64,000 nucleotides of DNA from Tenrec ecaudatus (lineage: Eukaryota > Chordata > Mammalia > Afrosoricida > Tenrecidae). The stretch covers positions 1 to 64,000 of the forward strand of contig NW_027459181.1 in assembly GCF_050624435.1 (NCBI RefSeq). Reading direction: 5' to 3'. Positions within the stretch are counted from its first letter, which is position 1, and each line of letters begins with the position of its first letter. Below are positions 45,027-57,626 of this stretch, one piece after another. Below the pieces are notes generated by a model. The model saw only the letters and a list, made by a program, of their open reading frames with translations. It ran no database searches and was not told the origin of the DNA. The translations under genes and the position numbers were made by a program.

Positions 45027-45128
45027 TCACACGAAGTCAGAAGCCCACTATTGATTCTGCAAGGGTATGTACGTGTGTGTTGTGTTTGTAATAAGTACAC
45101 CAAGTTAGAAGCCCTCCAGAGATCCTGC

Positions 45129-45175
<47 letters not shown>

Positions 45176-45417
45176 GGACACGAAGTCAGAAGCACTCCAG
45201 AGATTCTGCAAAGGTGCTTGTTGTGTGTATGTGTGTGTAAAAAGTTATGAAGTCAGAAGGCCTCCAGCGATTCTTCAAGGGTGTGTGTGTGTGTGTGTGC
45301 GTGCGTGTGTTTGTGTAAAAAGGACACAAAGTCAGAAGCCCTCTAGAGATTCTGCAATGGTGAGTCTGATTTTTTAAAAGGACATGAAGTTAGAAGTCAT
45401 CCAGAGATTCGGCAAGG

Positions 45418-45475
<58 letters not shown>

Positions 45476-45604
45476 AAAAAGGAAAAAAGTCAGAAGCCAT
45501 CCAGAAATTCGGCAAGGATGCATCTATGTGTGTATGTGTGTAAAAAGGACAGGAAGTCAGAAGCCCTCTAGGAATTCTACAAAGGTATGAGTATCAGTGT
45601 GAGG
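43551..45604 (+). repeat. TG-rich minisatellite array 2, colinear with array 1
   Basis: About 27 units of the same kind and orientation as 33,707-35,773. It begins inside a core (ACTCCATAGATTCTGAAAGG). Variant order matches array 1: 'CATAAAACGTCTGG' at 44,415, 'TCTAGGTTTTCTGA' at 44,567, 'GGACTGCAGAGATTTTG' at 44,722, 'GAAGCCCACTATTGATTC' at 45,040, 'GCATCTATGTGTG' at 45,519. Array 1 counterparts lie about 9.8-10.1 kb upstream. A unit pair also recurs within it at 44,058 and 44,620. Confidence 0.95.
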
Positions 45605-46257
45605 ACCAGGCGGTGCCTTCAATCTCTTATGTGTACTTTTGCTATGAGTCAGGAGCTCACTCAATGGTATCTAACAAGTTATTGTGAGATGACATAAGAG
45701 GACTTCGTGGAGGCCCTTCCAAGAGAGGGTTGGAAGATAGCATAGTAAGAGGCCTGGTCAGGAATGTGCTCATTGTGCTCATTGTTTCCATCCCCTTCTC
45801 CCAGAAGCCAATGCTCTAGGGAGGAAAGGCAGGCCCAGAGACAGGGAAGGGCTAGGGAAGAGGGAGCGATAGGAGAGCAATAGAAAAGACAGGTTACTCT
45901 CCCTCATTCCCAGTATAGCTCCTCAAAACTCAGGTAAAGCCTCTGATTCTGAGGCTGAGGCTTATAATAGGATCAGACTGAACATTTAATCCCTCAAGCT
46001 GCCTGGAAAGTGTGGGAGCTGATTAAGATGGCAAGAGATGAAGAAGGAAGGAATCTACTGGTTACAGATGTGAAAGCACCTGTTAGTGAAGCCTTCTCAG
46101 TTTCTTATTGCCTTATCAATGTCATCAGTCCACTAAATGTACTCACTTTCCAAACGCCTATTAACCAATTGTACATACCTTGAGTTCTTTCTAGGAGGCA
46201 ATGTTAATATTCTCATTTCCGAGTTGAGGCCACAGAAGTTTGGACAATTTCTGGATG
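45605..46257. other. Unique spacer sequence, nothing recognised
   Basis: No further MAPKBP1 exon found. No named repeat. Confidence 0.5.
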
Positions 46258-46345
46258 TTGTTGTTGCTGGCAGGTGCTCATCAAGTTGGTTCCAACTCAT
46301 AGCAACCCCCGTGCATACCGGAAGGGAGCATGGCCCCGTCCTGTG
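46258..46345 (-). repeat. RTE/SINE 3'-end fragment
   Basis: GTTGTTGCTGGCAGGTGCTC, TTGGTTCCAACTCATAGCAA: reverse complement of the RTE 3' terminus. Confidence 0.7.
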
Positions 46346-46939
46346 TCCCCTTCTCTGGAGGGCACTTGCCTCAAATCTTTAAATTCAAAGCTTCATGTTT
46401 TGTCAAATGAAATCATTTCTTCAGTCAATCTCAGAAATCTTTATGTAAAAACGTTGGAAACGCCTTTCACTCAATGTCTAGGGAGGCTGAGTAAGGTGGG
46501 AGGGGCTCCAGGACAGATGGTGGGAATCACTCCTGCAGGTGGGTGGTAGGATGGCGAGGCCAGTCTGACTTGCCTCCCTGGTGACTGACCTCAACCAGCA
46601 ATGGGCAGCTGGACACATGGCATGGAGTGACCTCTGGTCTTCGTGGCGGTGGATGCCAGTAGACCGTCAGGTATGGGAGACCCATGAGAAAATAGGTTAC
46701 TTTTCTCTTTCTCTCCAAGTTTCTCTGTGATCTCTCTATGCTGCCTGAACCCGCATGCATACTGACAAAGGCAGACATGTGCACACACATGGCAAAGTAA
46801 ATAGAGACGCCCACATTCACAGACGTATCCATCCACGTGCAAATAGGCACATATTTGCACATGCATGCCAAAGCAGACACAGACATCCATGAATGCACAT
46901 GTATTCGTGCAAGCTGATTTTCATGGGGAAAAAAAGATC
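46346..46939. other. Unique spacer sequence, nothing recognised
   Basis: A CA-rich, ACACAC-like stretch near 46,760-46,900. The cysteine-rich 99- and 123-residue minus-strand frames come from it and are not supported as genes. Confidence 0.45.
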
Positions 46940-47120
46940 AGCTCTATCACTATCAAGTCCACTCCAACTGAAAGCAACTGTAGAGCACAGAGGAGAACTG
47001 CCCCATTGGGTTTCCAAAGCTGTCATCTTGTCAGACACAGTCAGCCACCACTTTCTCCTGCAGAGCAGCTGGGGTTTTCCAACTGCCGGCCTTTCACTTA
47101 GCAGCCGAGCACTTGCTGGT
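46940..47120 (-). repeat. AfroSINE
   Basis: TATCAAGTCCACTCCAACTG, ATTGGGTTTCCAAAGCTGTC, and the head TTAGCAGCCGAGCACTTGC. Confidence 0.82.
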
Positions 47121-47684
47121 TTTCATAGGAGTCTGGAAATCAGTTTCATTGCCTGCTAGTCACACCTCCTCTGTGAGTTAGCACAGCCTGGTAAGCTTGG
47201 AAGGAGAAAAATCTTCCTTCCAGAGGTAGTTGAGTGGTTTTCCCCTGAGGAAATGGTTCAGAAGAAGATTTCCTTCAAGAAATCAGAACACTCTTGAAGA
47301 GAAATTTCCTGCCAAAACATTTGTTTGCTTGACAACGAGACAAATGAAGCATCCCTCTGACTTCCCCCTTGGGTCCTCTTTCTCATCATGACTGCTCTGC
47401 TCAGCTACAAGGCTCCAGGTCCTGGGAGCAAGGGTGACCTTCTATTTGGAACCTAACAGGGCTCCACTGTGAGTCAGGGAAAGACCTGGAAACTTGAGCA
47501 TCCTTAAACGGGGCCTGCATAGCAATATCATCTGTCATCAGGCTCATCGTTTCTCTCATTTTTTGTAAGATCATTGAGCCCTTGGAGCCCTGAGAAGTTC
47601 TCTCAGCGGAAGCCATCCTCCTCCCATGAATCCAAGAGGGACTGCTTAAAGATTGTTTTCTTCTACTTACAGGAATACCAGCAA
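47121..47684. other. Unique spacer sequence, nothing recognised
   Basis: No gene or repeat recognised. Confidence 0.45.
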
Positions 47685-47865
47685 CCAATTTCCATTGAGT
47701 CAACTCGGACTCATATAGAGCCCAAGTGTGTTAGAGAAGTCCGGTCCCTAGAATTTTCCATGGCTGAGGTGGGTTTTTTTCCAGAAGCATATCACCAGGC
47801 CCTTCTTGGAAGGCACCTCTGGGTGAATTCAAACCTTTAACCCATAGTTCGCAGCCTAGCTCATG
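47685..47865 (-). repeat. AfroSINE
   Basis: TTTCCATTGAGTCAACTCGG, GAATTTTCCATGGCTGAGGT, and the head CGCAGCCTAGCTC. Confidence 0.8.
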
Positions 47866-48408
47866 AACAACACCATCCAAGGACGGTACAGTTCCTTGCA
47901 AATGGTCACCTGCAGTAGATGAACCAAGGTCAAGTAACTGCCTGAGAAACATCAACCAGAGGAAAGCAGAGTGAACCCCAGGGTTCTTGGGAAGAGGGCC
48001 AGAGAGAGAAAAAGGAGAAAACAGCTTTCTTGGGACATCAGAAAGGAAAGGACTCCACTTAGTGGATGCCATAGAACAATCCCAAGCCAAGCATGGGTGA
48101 GAAACAGACCCCACCCAAACCCAGCGGGCTGGATTCTGTCGCCAAGTGTTGAACACCAGACATGGATATGACAGAGCCGCTAGTCGTCCATGGAAAGAAA
48201 CTGTTTGCCCATTGTCTGGTAGTTTTGCAGCATTTGAACAACCAGGCCTCTGCTGCCTCTTCTGGCCTGAAATATAATTGCAGCCATAACCGCCCAGCGT
48301 TTCAATGGGTAGAACTCCCTGGGGAGGGCTAACTACCCAAATCATTTGGGAGATCATTTTAGAATTGTCCAGGAGATCTTTGGCTGTGTCTATTATATGA
48401 ACTATGGT
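47866..48408. other. Unique spacer sequence, nothing recognised
   Basis: A 208-residue minus-strand frame (47,731-48,357) overlaps a SINE. It has no motif that I recognise and is likely chance. Confidence 0.5.
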
Positions 48409-49795
48409 GTCTTTTTTTAAAAAAAAAAAGAAACTTTTTATTGTAAGGTGGGTTAAGATTTACAGAGAAAATCAGCTTTGCACATAACAATTTATACTCG
48501 TTTTTTTATGTGACATTGATGACAATCTCCTGCAATGTAATATCACTCATGCCATTGAAACTCTGCTTCCTGTTTTCATTCACCCTTCTCCCCTAACCTT
48601 GCCTGCCTTTTGAATTTGGCCTTGGGCAAATACTGCCTATTAGCTTTTGAATGGTTGATGGTTCTGAGGAATGTGTGCTCCTCAGTGCTATGATTCATTT
48701 TGGTGTAGTTGTTCTTATCAGGTGCCATTGAGCCAGTTGCAACCCACATTGACCCTATGCCAAACAGAAAGAATCACTACCTAGCCCTGAATTATTCTCC
48801 TAATTGTTCCCAAGCTTGAGCCCCTTGTTTCAGTCACTGTCAATCCATCTCCTTAAGGGGCTTCCTCTCTTTCACTGTCCCTCTACTTCACCTGGCATGA
48901 TGTCCTTCTCCAGGGACTAGTCTCTCTTAATAACATGACCAAAGTATGTGAGAGGAAGTCTCACCATCCTTGCCTTTAAGGAGCCCTCTGACCATACTTC
49001 TTCTAAGACAGATCTGTTTGTTCCCTTGGCAGTCCATGTTACTTTCAATATTCTTCACCAGCACCACAATTCAAACATATCAATTCTTCTTCAGCCTTCC
49101 TTATTCAATGTCTGACTGTCACATACTTATGAGGCAATTTAAATTACTATGGCTTGGGTAAGGTGCACCTTAGTCCTCAAAGTAACATCCTTGCTTTTTA
49201 GCACTCTACAGACGTATTGTGCACCAAATGTATACATATGCAATGCGTCATTTGATCTCATGATTGCAGCTTCCAAGAGCATTGATTATAGACTTCATCA
49301 AGACAAAAATCCATGACAACGTCAACAAATAACAACAAATAAAAAAACAACAAACTTCTCCATTTATCATGGTACCTATTGATCAAGTTGTGAGGATGTG
49401 TGTCTTCTTGACATTGAGTTGTAATCCATACTGAGGGCTGCAACCTTTGATTCTCATAAGGTTCACTTTATAAACCTGTCTATTTTTCAGGGGGTGGAAT
49501 TCAGTTCCAGACCTGAAGGGTGATGAAGGACCATAGTAGTGGGGATCTCTCTAGTCTATCTAACCAATAAACCTCATCTTTTATCATTATTATTATTACT
49601 ATTGGTAGTAGTAGTATGACTTTCAGTTTTCTGACACATTACTCCCCACTCTATCTAGGATCATGTACCATGATCCCTTTCAGAGCAGCTGTTTGTGATA
49701 GGCAGGCACCATTTAGTTCTTCTGACCTTAGCATCATAGAGGCTGAGGTACGCATAGTCCATTACTGATTTGGACTAATTGTTGCCAGGCATCTT
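48409..49795 (-). repeat. Afrotherian L1 3' UTR split by an RTE fragment
   Basis: A tail (T-run, A-run) then CTTTTTATTGTAAGGTGGG and TAAGATTTACAGAGAAAATC, to 48,703. It resumes at 49,461 (ATAAACCTGTCTATTTTTCA) and ends near AGGCACCATTTAGTTCTTCT. Same family as 4,879-5,575. Confidence 0.65.
48704..49460 (-). mobile_element. RTE 3' fragment inside L1 3' UTR
   Basis: Reverse-strand RTE 3' end: GTTGTTCTTATCAGGTGCCA, GATGTCCTTCTCCAGGGACT, TTTGTTCCCTTGGCAGTCCA, and up to TTGAGTTGTAATCCATACTG. 5'-truncated within the RT C-terminal region. Diverged, no open frame of RTE protein. Confidence 0.82.
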
Positions 49796-49827
49796 GATTT
49801 TATTCACTGTTATTTGCTCCAGACAGG

Positions 49828-50328
49828 GTCCAATAGTTTATAGTGCCAGCCTAGCCGATAAACACAAGTAGGATTAATCGAAGGGCAGAGGGATAGATGG
49901 TTTCGTGAGCCTCGCCTTGCTTGTTCTGTGCCTCAATTTAAAGGGGTACACTACCTGTGGGATGCCTAGCTTGTGGACTGTGTCGCTGTAAGTTGAGGTC
50001 CATTTAATCCCACAGGATTGGTATGTTCATCTCTGGAGCTGGGGACCGACAGTTGGTGACAGTTGGTGACTTGCCTTGCTGTTTGCTGCCTGGGTATATA
50101 TAGCCCAGCTCTCTCTGCAGAAAGGGACTGGCAACTGGCGGCTCTCAAGCCTTAAAGGACTGCTAGTGTCTCACTGTTTTATAATTTCACTGTTAGTTTC
50201 TTGTGTTATCTATCTGTATATAATTTAGTGGTTCATTTCTTGTATTGTATATCTAGCTTTATAAATATATTTATATATAATTACTAGCAATATGGTTTTG
50301 TCTCTCTAGAGAACCCTGTCCAACACAT
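49828..50328 (-). mobile_element. LTR-like solo element next to the right arm
   Basis: Read on the minus strand it starts TGTTGGACAGGGTTCTCTAG, as in 13,328, and ends near a GGCTGGCACTATAAACT-like tail. The far boundary is approximate. A fossil with no coding region. Its start lies only about 9 bases from the inner edge of the right arm. Confidence 0.55.
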
Positions 50329-51134
50329 AGGGTGAGACCAAGAACCGACTTTTAGTTTGCTACTCACTAGCTTTTGAAGACCCCAGTCACTTCCCTGATG
50401 GATACAGAACATTGTCTTTGTGAGCTAGTTTGTTCCAATTGATCTTGAGGTCTCTCAGAGCTATGTTCCTGATCCCCCATATTTAGGACACGCTCCCTCA
50501 AGGGGTTTTGTTATACCTAAGACATTTTCATAACTATGCCTCCTGGATGTACTATTATATTCATGGACATATTTGTAGTATATGCTAATATGTATATAGA
50601 ACTATTCTCTGGCAAACCTATATTTATTCATGGGTCTAGTCCCATTCTCCTTCCCACAACTGCTCAGATTTTGTGGTTTTTCTATCTATCTATTTATCTC
50701 TCTAGCTATCCTTGTATGTTATTTTTATTATTGGAGTATTTATCTCTGTTGCCTTTAATGCTTGTAGTCTACTGAGAAAGGATAGTGTTTTGATGTTCCA
50801 AATGTTTCCTCATTTTCTGGGTTACATGACACAAACCAATAGAAGAAGAGAAAAGAAAAAAATTTAACCCAAGTAATAACACCAACAATAAAACCAATTT
50901 AGTCTTTTGGTTAAGAATTACTCAGACTTCCCCACTCCTAGGCTAACCCTTGAAAGAAAAAGAATGAGATAAAAGACCATAGGGAGGAAGAAAGGAGAGT
51001 GAGAGGCAAGGGAATAAAGAAAGAAGGTGGCAGGGTTGTGTGAACAATTAATGTGGACCTTCTTTGATGTGTATTAAAAATAATATTGACTGGTTTTTTT
51101 CAATACTCACCAAAAATTATTTATATCAATCAAG

Positions 51135-51349
51135 AAAACCTCACTACTCTGGAATCAATTATGACATATAGCAACCCTTTGGACAGAGTATAGAACTGCC
51201 CCTGTGGGTTTCCAAGGCTGTAAATCTTTACAGGAGTAGAAAATCTCATCTTTCTCTTAGAGAGTGGGGGTGGGGTGGGGGGAGTTTCGAACTTCTGATC
51301 TTGCAGTTAGAAGTCCAACTCATAATCTATTTCACCAACAGGGCTCCTC
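51135..51349 (-). repeat. AfroSINE (right arm)
   Basis: Mirror of 32,697-32,905: GGAATCAATTATGACATATA, GTTTCCAAGGCTGTAAATC, AACAGGGCTCC. Confidence 0.88.
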
Positions 51350-51464
51350 CTTTCATCATTAATCTAGACTGTTTGACCTTCTTGGCTTACTGGGTTTTAT
51401 TTTCTCGCTTTGGAAGACATGGTACCAAAATACACACCATTTCCTAGCCCCCCAAAAAATCAAA

Positions 51465-51486
51465 AGTAAGCAAAAAAAAAAAAAAA
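51465..51486. repeat. A-run longer than its left-arm partner (right arm)
   Basis: AAAATCAAAAGTAAGC is followed by an A-run. The left arm at 32,555-32,590 has shorter T runs split by G. Confidence 0.6.
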
Positions 51487-52067
51487 GGAAAAACTAGCAA
51501 CCCAATCCAAACCAACTAACCTATTTAGCCATATAGATAAAGGATACTAGTAGCCAACCTCTGTGTTGGGGGCAATAGGGATGGATGGGGACTGTGGTTA
51601 ACAGGCACGTGTCAGCTCATCCATAGGGGACATTCAAATTCTAGCTCCAGACTGTTGTTGCCTTGGGGAAATGCAAGGATTTTAAGGCCTGATTTTCTGT
51701 TTGTAACTGAGATGCTGAGAATATAAAATTCGATGTGAAATCGTCAACTTTTCAAATATTGGATCACATTAGTTAAAACCACTTTTCAGGCTGCTCATCA
51801 TCATACTAGCACATCATTAGGCTAAAATCATATCAAAGACATCTGGTTTGTCCCCTGTGCCCTTTAAGGACAACTGAAACATAAGGACGGGAATGTGACA
51901 TTCATTGTTCCTCTAGACCCTCACCCTTTGCCTCCATCGGCTGGCATTCATAGAAGAGGCAGACGGTTTTGTTCAACTTCAGCATAATCAGAGTCCTGAG
52001 AGTTAAACACAATAAATATATAATTTCATACTAGTCGTTTTAATATTAGCCCAAACAAAACCAACAA

Positions 52068-52261
52068 AAACCCAACCCGTTGCTGTTATGTTGGTTCTGG
52101 CTCCCGAGGACCCCCTAGGTGCCAGGGAGAAACTACACATCACAGGATTCTCAAGCCTGTGGGCTTCTAGAAGCAGGCCATTATTTATTTCTTCTGAGGG
52201 GTGCAACTGCCCACCACTTGATACGTTGAGTCCTTAACCATTTGTGCCACCCAGGGTCTCC
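52068..52261 (-). repeat. AfroSINE-like (right arm)
   Basis: Mirror of 31,790-31,985; CCTTAACCATTTGTGCCACC marks the head. Confidence 0.6.
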
Positions 52262-52274
52262 CAGTCTTCGTATG

Positions 52275-52610
52275 TGACCCCCAAATTCCTTGACAGGCAA
52301 CCTATAGGAAGGTAGAGTCTATGCCCTTTCCCCTTAAATTGGGATGTTTCATGACCTCTGTGACCAATAGATTATGGAGAAGATGACACTGTGACATCTA
52401 GTTTGGGCAACCCCCTTCCCTCCACCAAAGTGCTTCACAGCTTCTGAAAAATCCCTTCAAAGTCTTCTTCTTGAGTGCTCACCCTCAGAATGTCCAGCCT
52501 CCACGTGCTACCTCTCAGGACACTTCTCTGCACCCGGACACTATGCTGAAAGAAGCCTGAGCCACCTGGAAAGGCCACGTGGAGACACTCCAACCAACAA
52601 CCCAGCTAAG
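52275..52610 (-). repeat. Ancient mammalian dispersed repeat (right arm)
   Basis: Mirror of 31,440-31,775. Class unsure. Confidence 0.5.
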
Positions 52611-53274
52611 CACACAGCTAACGGCCAGCTTCAGCTGCCAGCCCTCTGAGTGCACGTGTACGCACTGGAGTCACCAGAGGCCCCTGCCCCAGTTCCCATG
52701 TGACTGCCAACTCATGGGAGACTCCAAGCACGACCCAGTGGCCTCCCAGCAACCACACGATGATGGTCCTTGTTTGAAGCCACTGCGTTTGGCCGAGGGG
52801 GCGTTTCTTGCCCAGCCACAGGGATGAGAACCTGCATCTCAACAACATGCAGGTGGGTGAGGGGGCCGTCTCTTGAGCAAGGCAGCCTCCCTTCTTGTCA
52901 ACTCCTGGGGATTTTTGTTGTTCTTGCCACTGCTGCCCCAATTCCCCAGGAGCTAGAGGAAGGCAGGCAGCAGGCCTCAGGTGGCCAGGAGGCAGGAGCC
53001 TCTGTGGGATGCAGTTACAATGGGAGATATAACCTTAAAGGCAGGAGCCTGACTTTACCTTTGCCTCCTAGAGATTTCGGGTGCAGAACACCTGTCAAAT
53101 CCCATCTTCTGTCCAACCCTGATCATATGTCTGTCTTATGTTTGCACACAGGACGCAGACTTGTGAGCACACAAAGAACAGTGTCTGGCGCCAAAAAACC
53201 AGCGCCACAAGGAACTGATGTTTCTCCAGCAATGGGGAGGGGTGGGATGAGAGGAAGAAAGCAGTACAAATCAC

Positions 53275-53540
53275 TGGATGAAAACAAGGTGGGGAAAGGA
53301 AGGAGGAAAGGGAGAGAGTGAAGGAGGGGGACTGGGAGGCTGAAGGGAAAAGGCAGGGAAGGAAAGGAGAAAGGTGGGGGTGGGGAGAGAAGAGCGAAGA
53401 AGAAATGGAGGAGTGTGGGAGGGAAGATGGACGGTGAAGGCAGCCAGGAAGACGTGAGCAAAGGGAGGGAAAGAAGAAAAGAGAAAGAGAAGGGCAAGAA
53501 GAAGAAAGGAAGGTAGGGAAGAAAGGAAGAAAACGAGAAA
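53275..53540. repeat. Polypurine tract (right arm)
   Basis: Mirror of 30,513-30,775. About seven residue differences between the 144-residue frames of the two arms, denser than elsewhere. Confidence 0.85.
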
Positions 53541-54138
53541 CCTAATGTCAATGGCACCCTCTATGTTTTTATTTCCTGTTTTTCTGAGGTAGCCTCTTCA
53601 GCAGAAGCAAATGGGCTGAATCGCCTCAAACTCCACCTAGGTAGAAAGCACGGGTTTCATTTCGCCAGGGCCTGTGAAAATGTTTGAACTGAGCAGCATT
53701 AACACGGAGACAGCGATTACCCCACGTGGCTGTTGCGCTCTGATGATACCAAGGCAACGGGAATGGGGCTCATTATTTCACCAGGTGACAAAAAAAATTG
53801 TATTTTGACGTTTCACCCTGAACGTGGGGAAGGGGGGCGTGGGGGAGGAATCAGGGGCCCTTTGTGGAGTCTCCTCTTGCCATTGTGATGCCCCTTGACC
53901 TGCCAACAACCTGAGGTCCTGCACTCTGCCAGTGAGGGGCTTGGCTGCAGGCCCTAGCCCAGCATTTCTTATCAGATTTACTGTGACAAGTGATGGGAGA
54001 AAAAGCAAGATGCTGTTAACAGCGCATCCGTTCAGACCCTGCTATTTAGAAATTTGGATTTATATTTTGTCAGAGAGAAGTAGCACTGATGTTAATCTTT
54101 GCACTACCCTTGGAAAAAAAGCATTCATAATCTTAAAA

Positions 54139-54360
54139 CAATAATCCATAGCATTTGTGGAGCTCTGAGAACCAAGGGATGGTCAGAAGCATTTTTAGAC
54201 AGATGTCTCATTTCATCTTCAAAGCAACCCAGTGAGGAATAAGAAAAGTTGGCTTATGACTTCCCTTTTGGAAAGTGAGTCTTTGGAAGCACAGAGAGGT
54301 CCAAGGTCACATAGTCAATAAGTTAGAGAGCCTGGATTTGAACCTGAGCGGTCTGCTGCC
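54139..54360 (-). repeat. MIR (right arm)
   Basis: Mirror of 29,693-29,920: AGGTCCAAGGTCACATAGTC, GAGCCTGGATTTGAACCTGA. Confidence 0.85.
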
Positions 54361-54433
54361 AGAGGTACTTTTTTTGCTCGTGTTTATTAAGGCAACTTGC
54401 AGCCCTGGCAAAGATTCAGATAGAATTGAGGAT

Positions 54434-55025
54434 CATTTTTTTAAACAATTTATTAGGGGCTCATACAACTCTTATCACAGTTCATACATATACATACATC
54501 AATTGTATAAAGCACATCTGTACAGTCTTTGCCCTAATCATTTTTTTTCTCCTCTTTTCTTTTCTTACATTTTAATAGGGACTCATACAACTCTTATCAC
54601 AATCCACCCATATTCACACTTCAATTGTATAAAGCACATCCATACATTCCCTACCCCAATCATTCTCAAAGCATTTGCTCTCCACTTAAGCCCTTTGCAT
54701 CAGGTCCTCTTTTTTTCCCCCTCCCACCCCTTCCCCCCTCCCTCATGTGCCCTTGGTAATTTATACATCGTTATTTTGTCATATCTTGCCCTATCCAGAG
54801 TCTCCCTTCCCCGGTTCTCTGCTGTCCCTCTCCCATGGAAGAGGTCACATGTGGATCCTTGTAATCAGTTCCCCTTTTCCAACCCACTCACCCTCCACTC
54901 TCCCAGCATCGCCCCTCACACCCTTGGTCCTGAAGGTATCGTCCACCCTGGATTCCCTGTACCTCCAGCCCTCATATGTACCAGTATACAGCCTCTGCCC
55001 TATCCAGCCCTAACAGTGCTTCTCG
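54434..55025 (-). repeat. Two poly-A retrotransposon ends in tandem (right arm)
   Basis: Mirror of 29,019-29,612: AACAATTTATTAGGGGCTCA, then a second end CATTTTAATAGGGACTCATA. The 257-residue frame here differs from its partner at one residue. Confidence 0.8.
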
Positions 55026-55033
55026 CTATCCTT

Positions 55034-55170
55034 GTGGAGCCCTGGTGATGGGCTGGGCTGCTAAGTAGTAGGTTAAACAGGCTTTCCCCTCCTGTGAAAA
55101 GTTACACTCTCGGGAAACTCACGGGTTGCTCTGAATCAAGGTCAACTCAATGGCAGTGAGTTTGGCTTTT
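55034..55170 (+). repeat. AfroSINE, internally shortened (right arm)
   Basis: Mirror of 28,882-29,018: GTGGAGCCCTGGTGATGGGC to CAATGGCAGTGAGTTTGGCT. Confidence 0.85.
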
Positions 55171-56375
55171 TAATGTCTCTCCCTGTTGTTGTTGTTGTTG
55201 TTGTTGTTAGTTTGCCATCCAGTTGGTTCTGGTCCATGGCAAACCTATTCACAGCAGAATGTAACAATAACAGCTCCTCCTCCATCCACCCAAGTGTTCC
55301 TATGCTCAGTCCTCTTGTTGTAGTCACTGTGTCAATCCAGCTCTTCAAGGGCCTTCACCCTTTTTTCACAGCCCTTCCATTTTTCTAAGCATGATGCCTC
55401 TCCAGGGACTGGTCTCCACTGACAACATGTCCAAAGTCTCACCATCCTTACTTCTAATGGGAATTCTGGCCGTACTTCCAAGACAGATTTTGTTTGTTCT
55501 TTTGGCAGTCCATGGTACTGTCAATATTCTTTGCCAGTACCATGGTTCAAATTCATACAGTTTACCTGGGTCTTCTTCACTCAATGGCAAGCTTTTCACA
55601 TGCAGATGAGGCCAATGAAAATACCATGGTTTGGATCAGGTGCACTTCCTGCTTAAAGTAACATCCTAACTTTTCAACATTCTAAAGAGCTCTTATGCAG
55701 CAGATCTACCCAGTGCAATGTATCTTTTCATCTCTTGACTGCTGCTTCCAGGAGCATTGCTTGTGGATCCAGACAAGACAAAATCCTTGACAACTTCAAG
55801 TTTTTCTCGATTTATCATCATGTTACCTATTGGTTCAGTTGTGAGGACTTTGGTTTTCTTTGTGTTGAGTTGTATCCCACATTGAAGGTTGCAATCCTTG
55901 ATCTTCACCAGCAAGTGCTTCAAGTCCCCCATCCTTGTCAGCAAGCCAAACTGTGTCGTCTGCATATAGCAGGTTGTTAATAATATTTCCTCCAAATCTG
56001 ATTCTGTGTTCTTCTTCATATAATTTGGCTTCTCTGATTATTTGCTCACTATACAGATTGAAAAAGTATAATAAGTGGGTGTAACCTGGATGCACACCTT
56101 TCTTGATTCTTAAACCATGCAATCTACCCTTGTTCTAATTTTGCTACTGCTTCTTAATCCATGTACAAGTTTCACATGAGCAAGACAAAGTGTTCTGGAA
56201 TTCCCTTCTCAAAACTATCCATGTTTTGTTATGATCCACACAGTCAGATACCTTGGGTGTTAATGAAACATAAGTAAACATCTTTTGGGTATTCACTGCT
56301 TTCAGGCAAGATCCATCTGATATCTGATATCCTTTGTTCCACATCCTCTTCTGAATCTGGCTTAAATCTCTGGGA

Positions 56376-56582
56376 AACCAAACTCACTGCCTTGTAGTTG
56401 ATGACAACTCATCCTGACCCTATAGTATAGGGTAGAACTAACTGCCCCTGTGAGTTTCTGAGACTGTAACTCATTATGGGAGTAGAAAACCTTGCCTTTC
56501 TCCCACGGAGTGACTGGTGGTTTTGAACTGCTGACCTTGGGGTTTGCAATCCAACCTGTAACCACTGTGCCACGATGGCTCT
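56376..56582 (-). repeat. AfroSINE in RTE (right arm)
   Basis: Mirror of 27,475-27,680: AAACTCACTGCCTTGTAGTT to ACTGTGCCACGATGGCTC. Several differences from the left copy. Confidence 0.9.
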
Positions 56583-57626
56583 TGAATGCTGAATATGGTA
56601 ACTTTCTGTCAATGAATTAATGCAACTGTTGTTGTATTAGCTTCAGTACAATTTGACTCACATGTGATGCCAATGATAGGGTTACATAATTCGACCATTC
56701 CGTTGGTCTCCCTTCTTTGGTATGTATACACATATGGATCTCTTCCAGTCCGTTAGCCAAGTAGCTGTATTCCAAATTTCCTGACATAGATGAGTGAGTG
56801 CTGCCAGTGCTTTATCGGCTTGTGGAAACATTTCAATAGATATCCCAGCAATTCCTGGCATCTTGTTTTGGGCTAGTGCTTTCCATGCATCTTGGATTTC
56901 TTCTTTCCTGACCATTGGTTCTTGCTCATATATTACCTCCTGAAATGGTTGAATGTTGGTCTATTCTTTTTGATACAGTGACTCCATATTGTTTCCATCT
57001 TCCTCAGATGTTTCCTTCAATATTTTTCCCATAGAATTTTTTTAATATTGCATCTCGAGACTTGACATTTTTCTTCAGTTCTTTCAGTTTAAGATATGCT
57101 GAATATGATCTGTTTTGGTTTTCTAACTCTAGGCCTTTGCACATTTTGTGATAATATTTTACTTTGTATTCTCGAGTTGTCCTTTGAAATTTTCTTTTTA
57201 GCTCTTTACTTCATCATTTCTTCCATTTGCCTTAGCTACTCTCTGATTAAGAGTAAGTTTCAGAGTCTCTTCTGACATGCACTTGTATCTTTTCTTTCCT
57301 TTTTTTTTAAAATGACACTGTGCTTTATTCAGAGATGTTCTCAAAATTTGGTGGGTTATTATCAAGGTTGTATATTGACTCTCGTGTACTTGTTTGCATT
57401 TTCTTGAACTTCAACTTGAGCTCACATATGAACAATTGCTGATCTGTTCCACAATCAGCCCCTGGACTGGTTTCAGTTGCTGATATTGAGCTTCTTTTAT
57501 TGTCTCTTCCCACAGGTGTAGTCAATTTGATTTCTGTGTATTCCATCTGGAGAAGTCCACATTTATGGTCACCTTTTTTGTTGTTGATCATATGTTTGAA
57601 GAAATCATTAATCATGCAAAATTCTA

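Noticed and set aside
33707-45604. Regularly repeated units resembling a CRISPR array
   Set aside because: The variable part is a simple (GT)n run and not unique spacers, and the host is a mammal. It is a minisatellite.
47731-48357. 208-residue minus-strand frame
   Set aside because: Overlaps a SINE, no recognised motif, no exon structure.
45605-48408. Continuation of MAPKBP1 beyond array 2
   Set aside because: No peptide of the following WD40 blades found on either strand.
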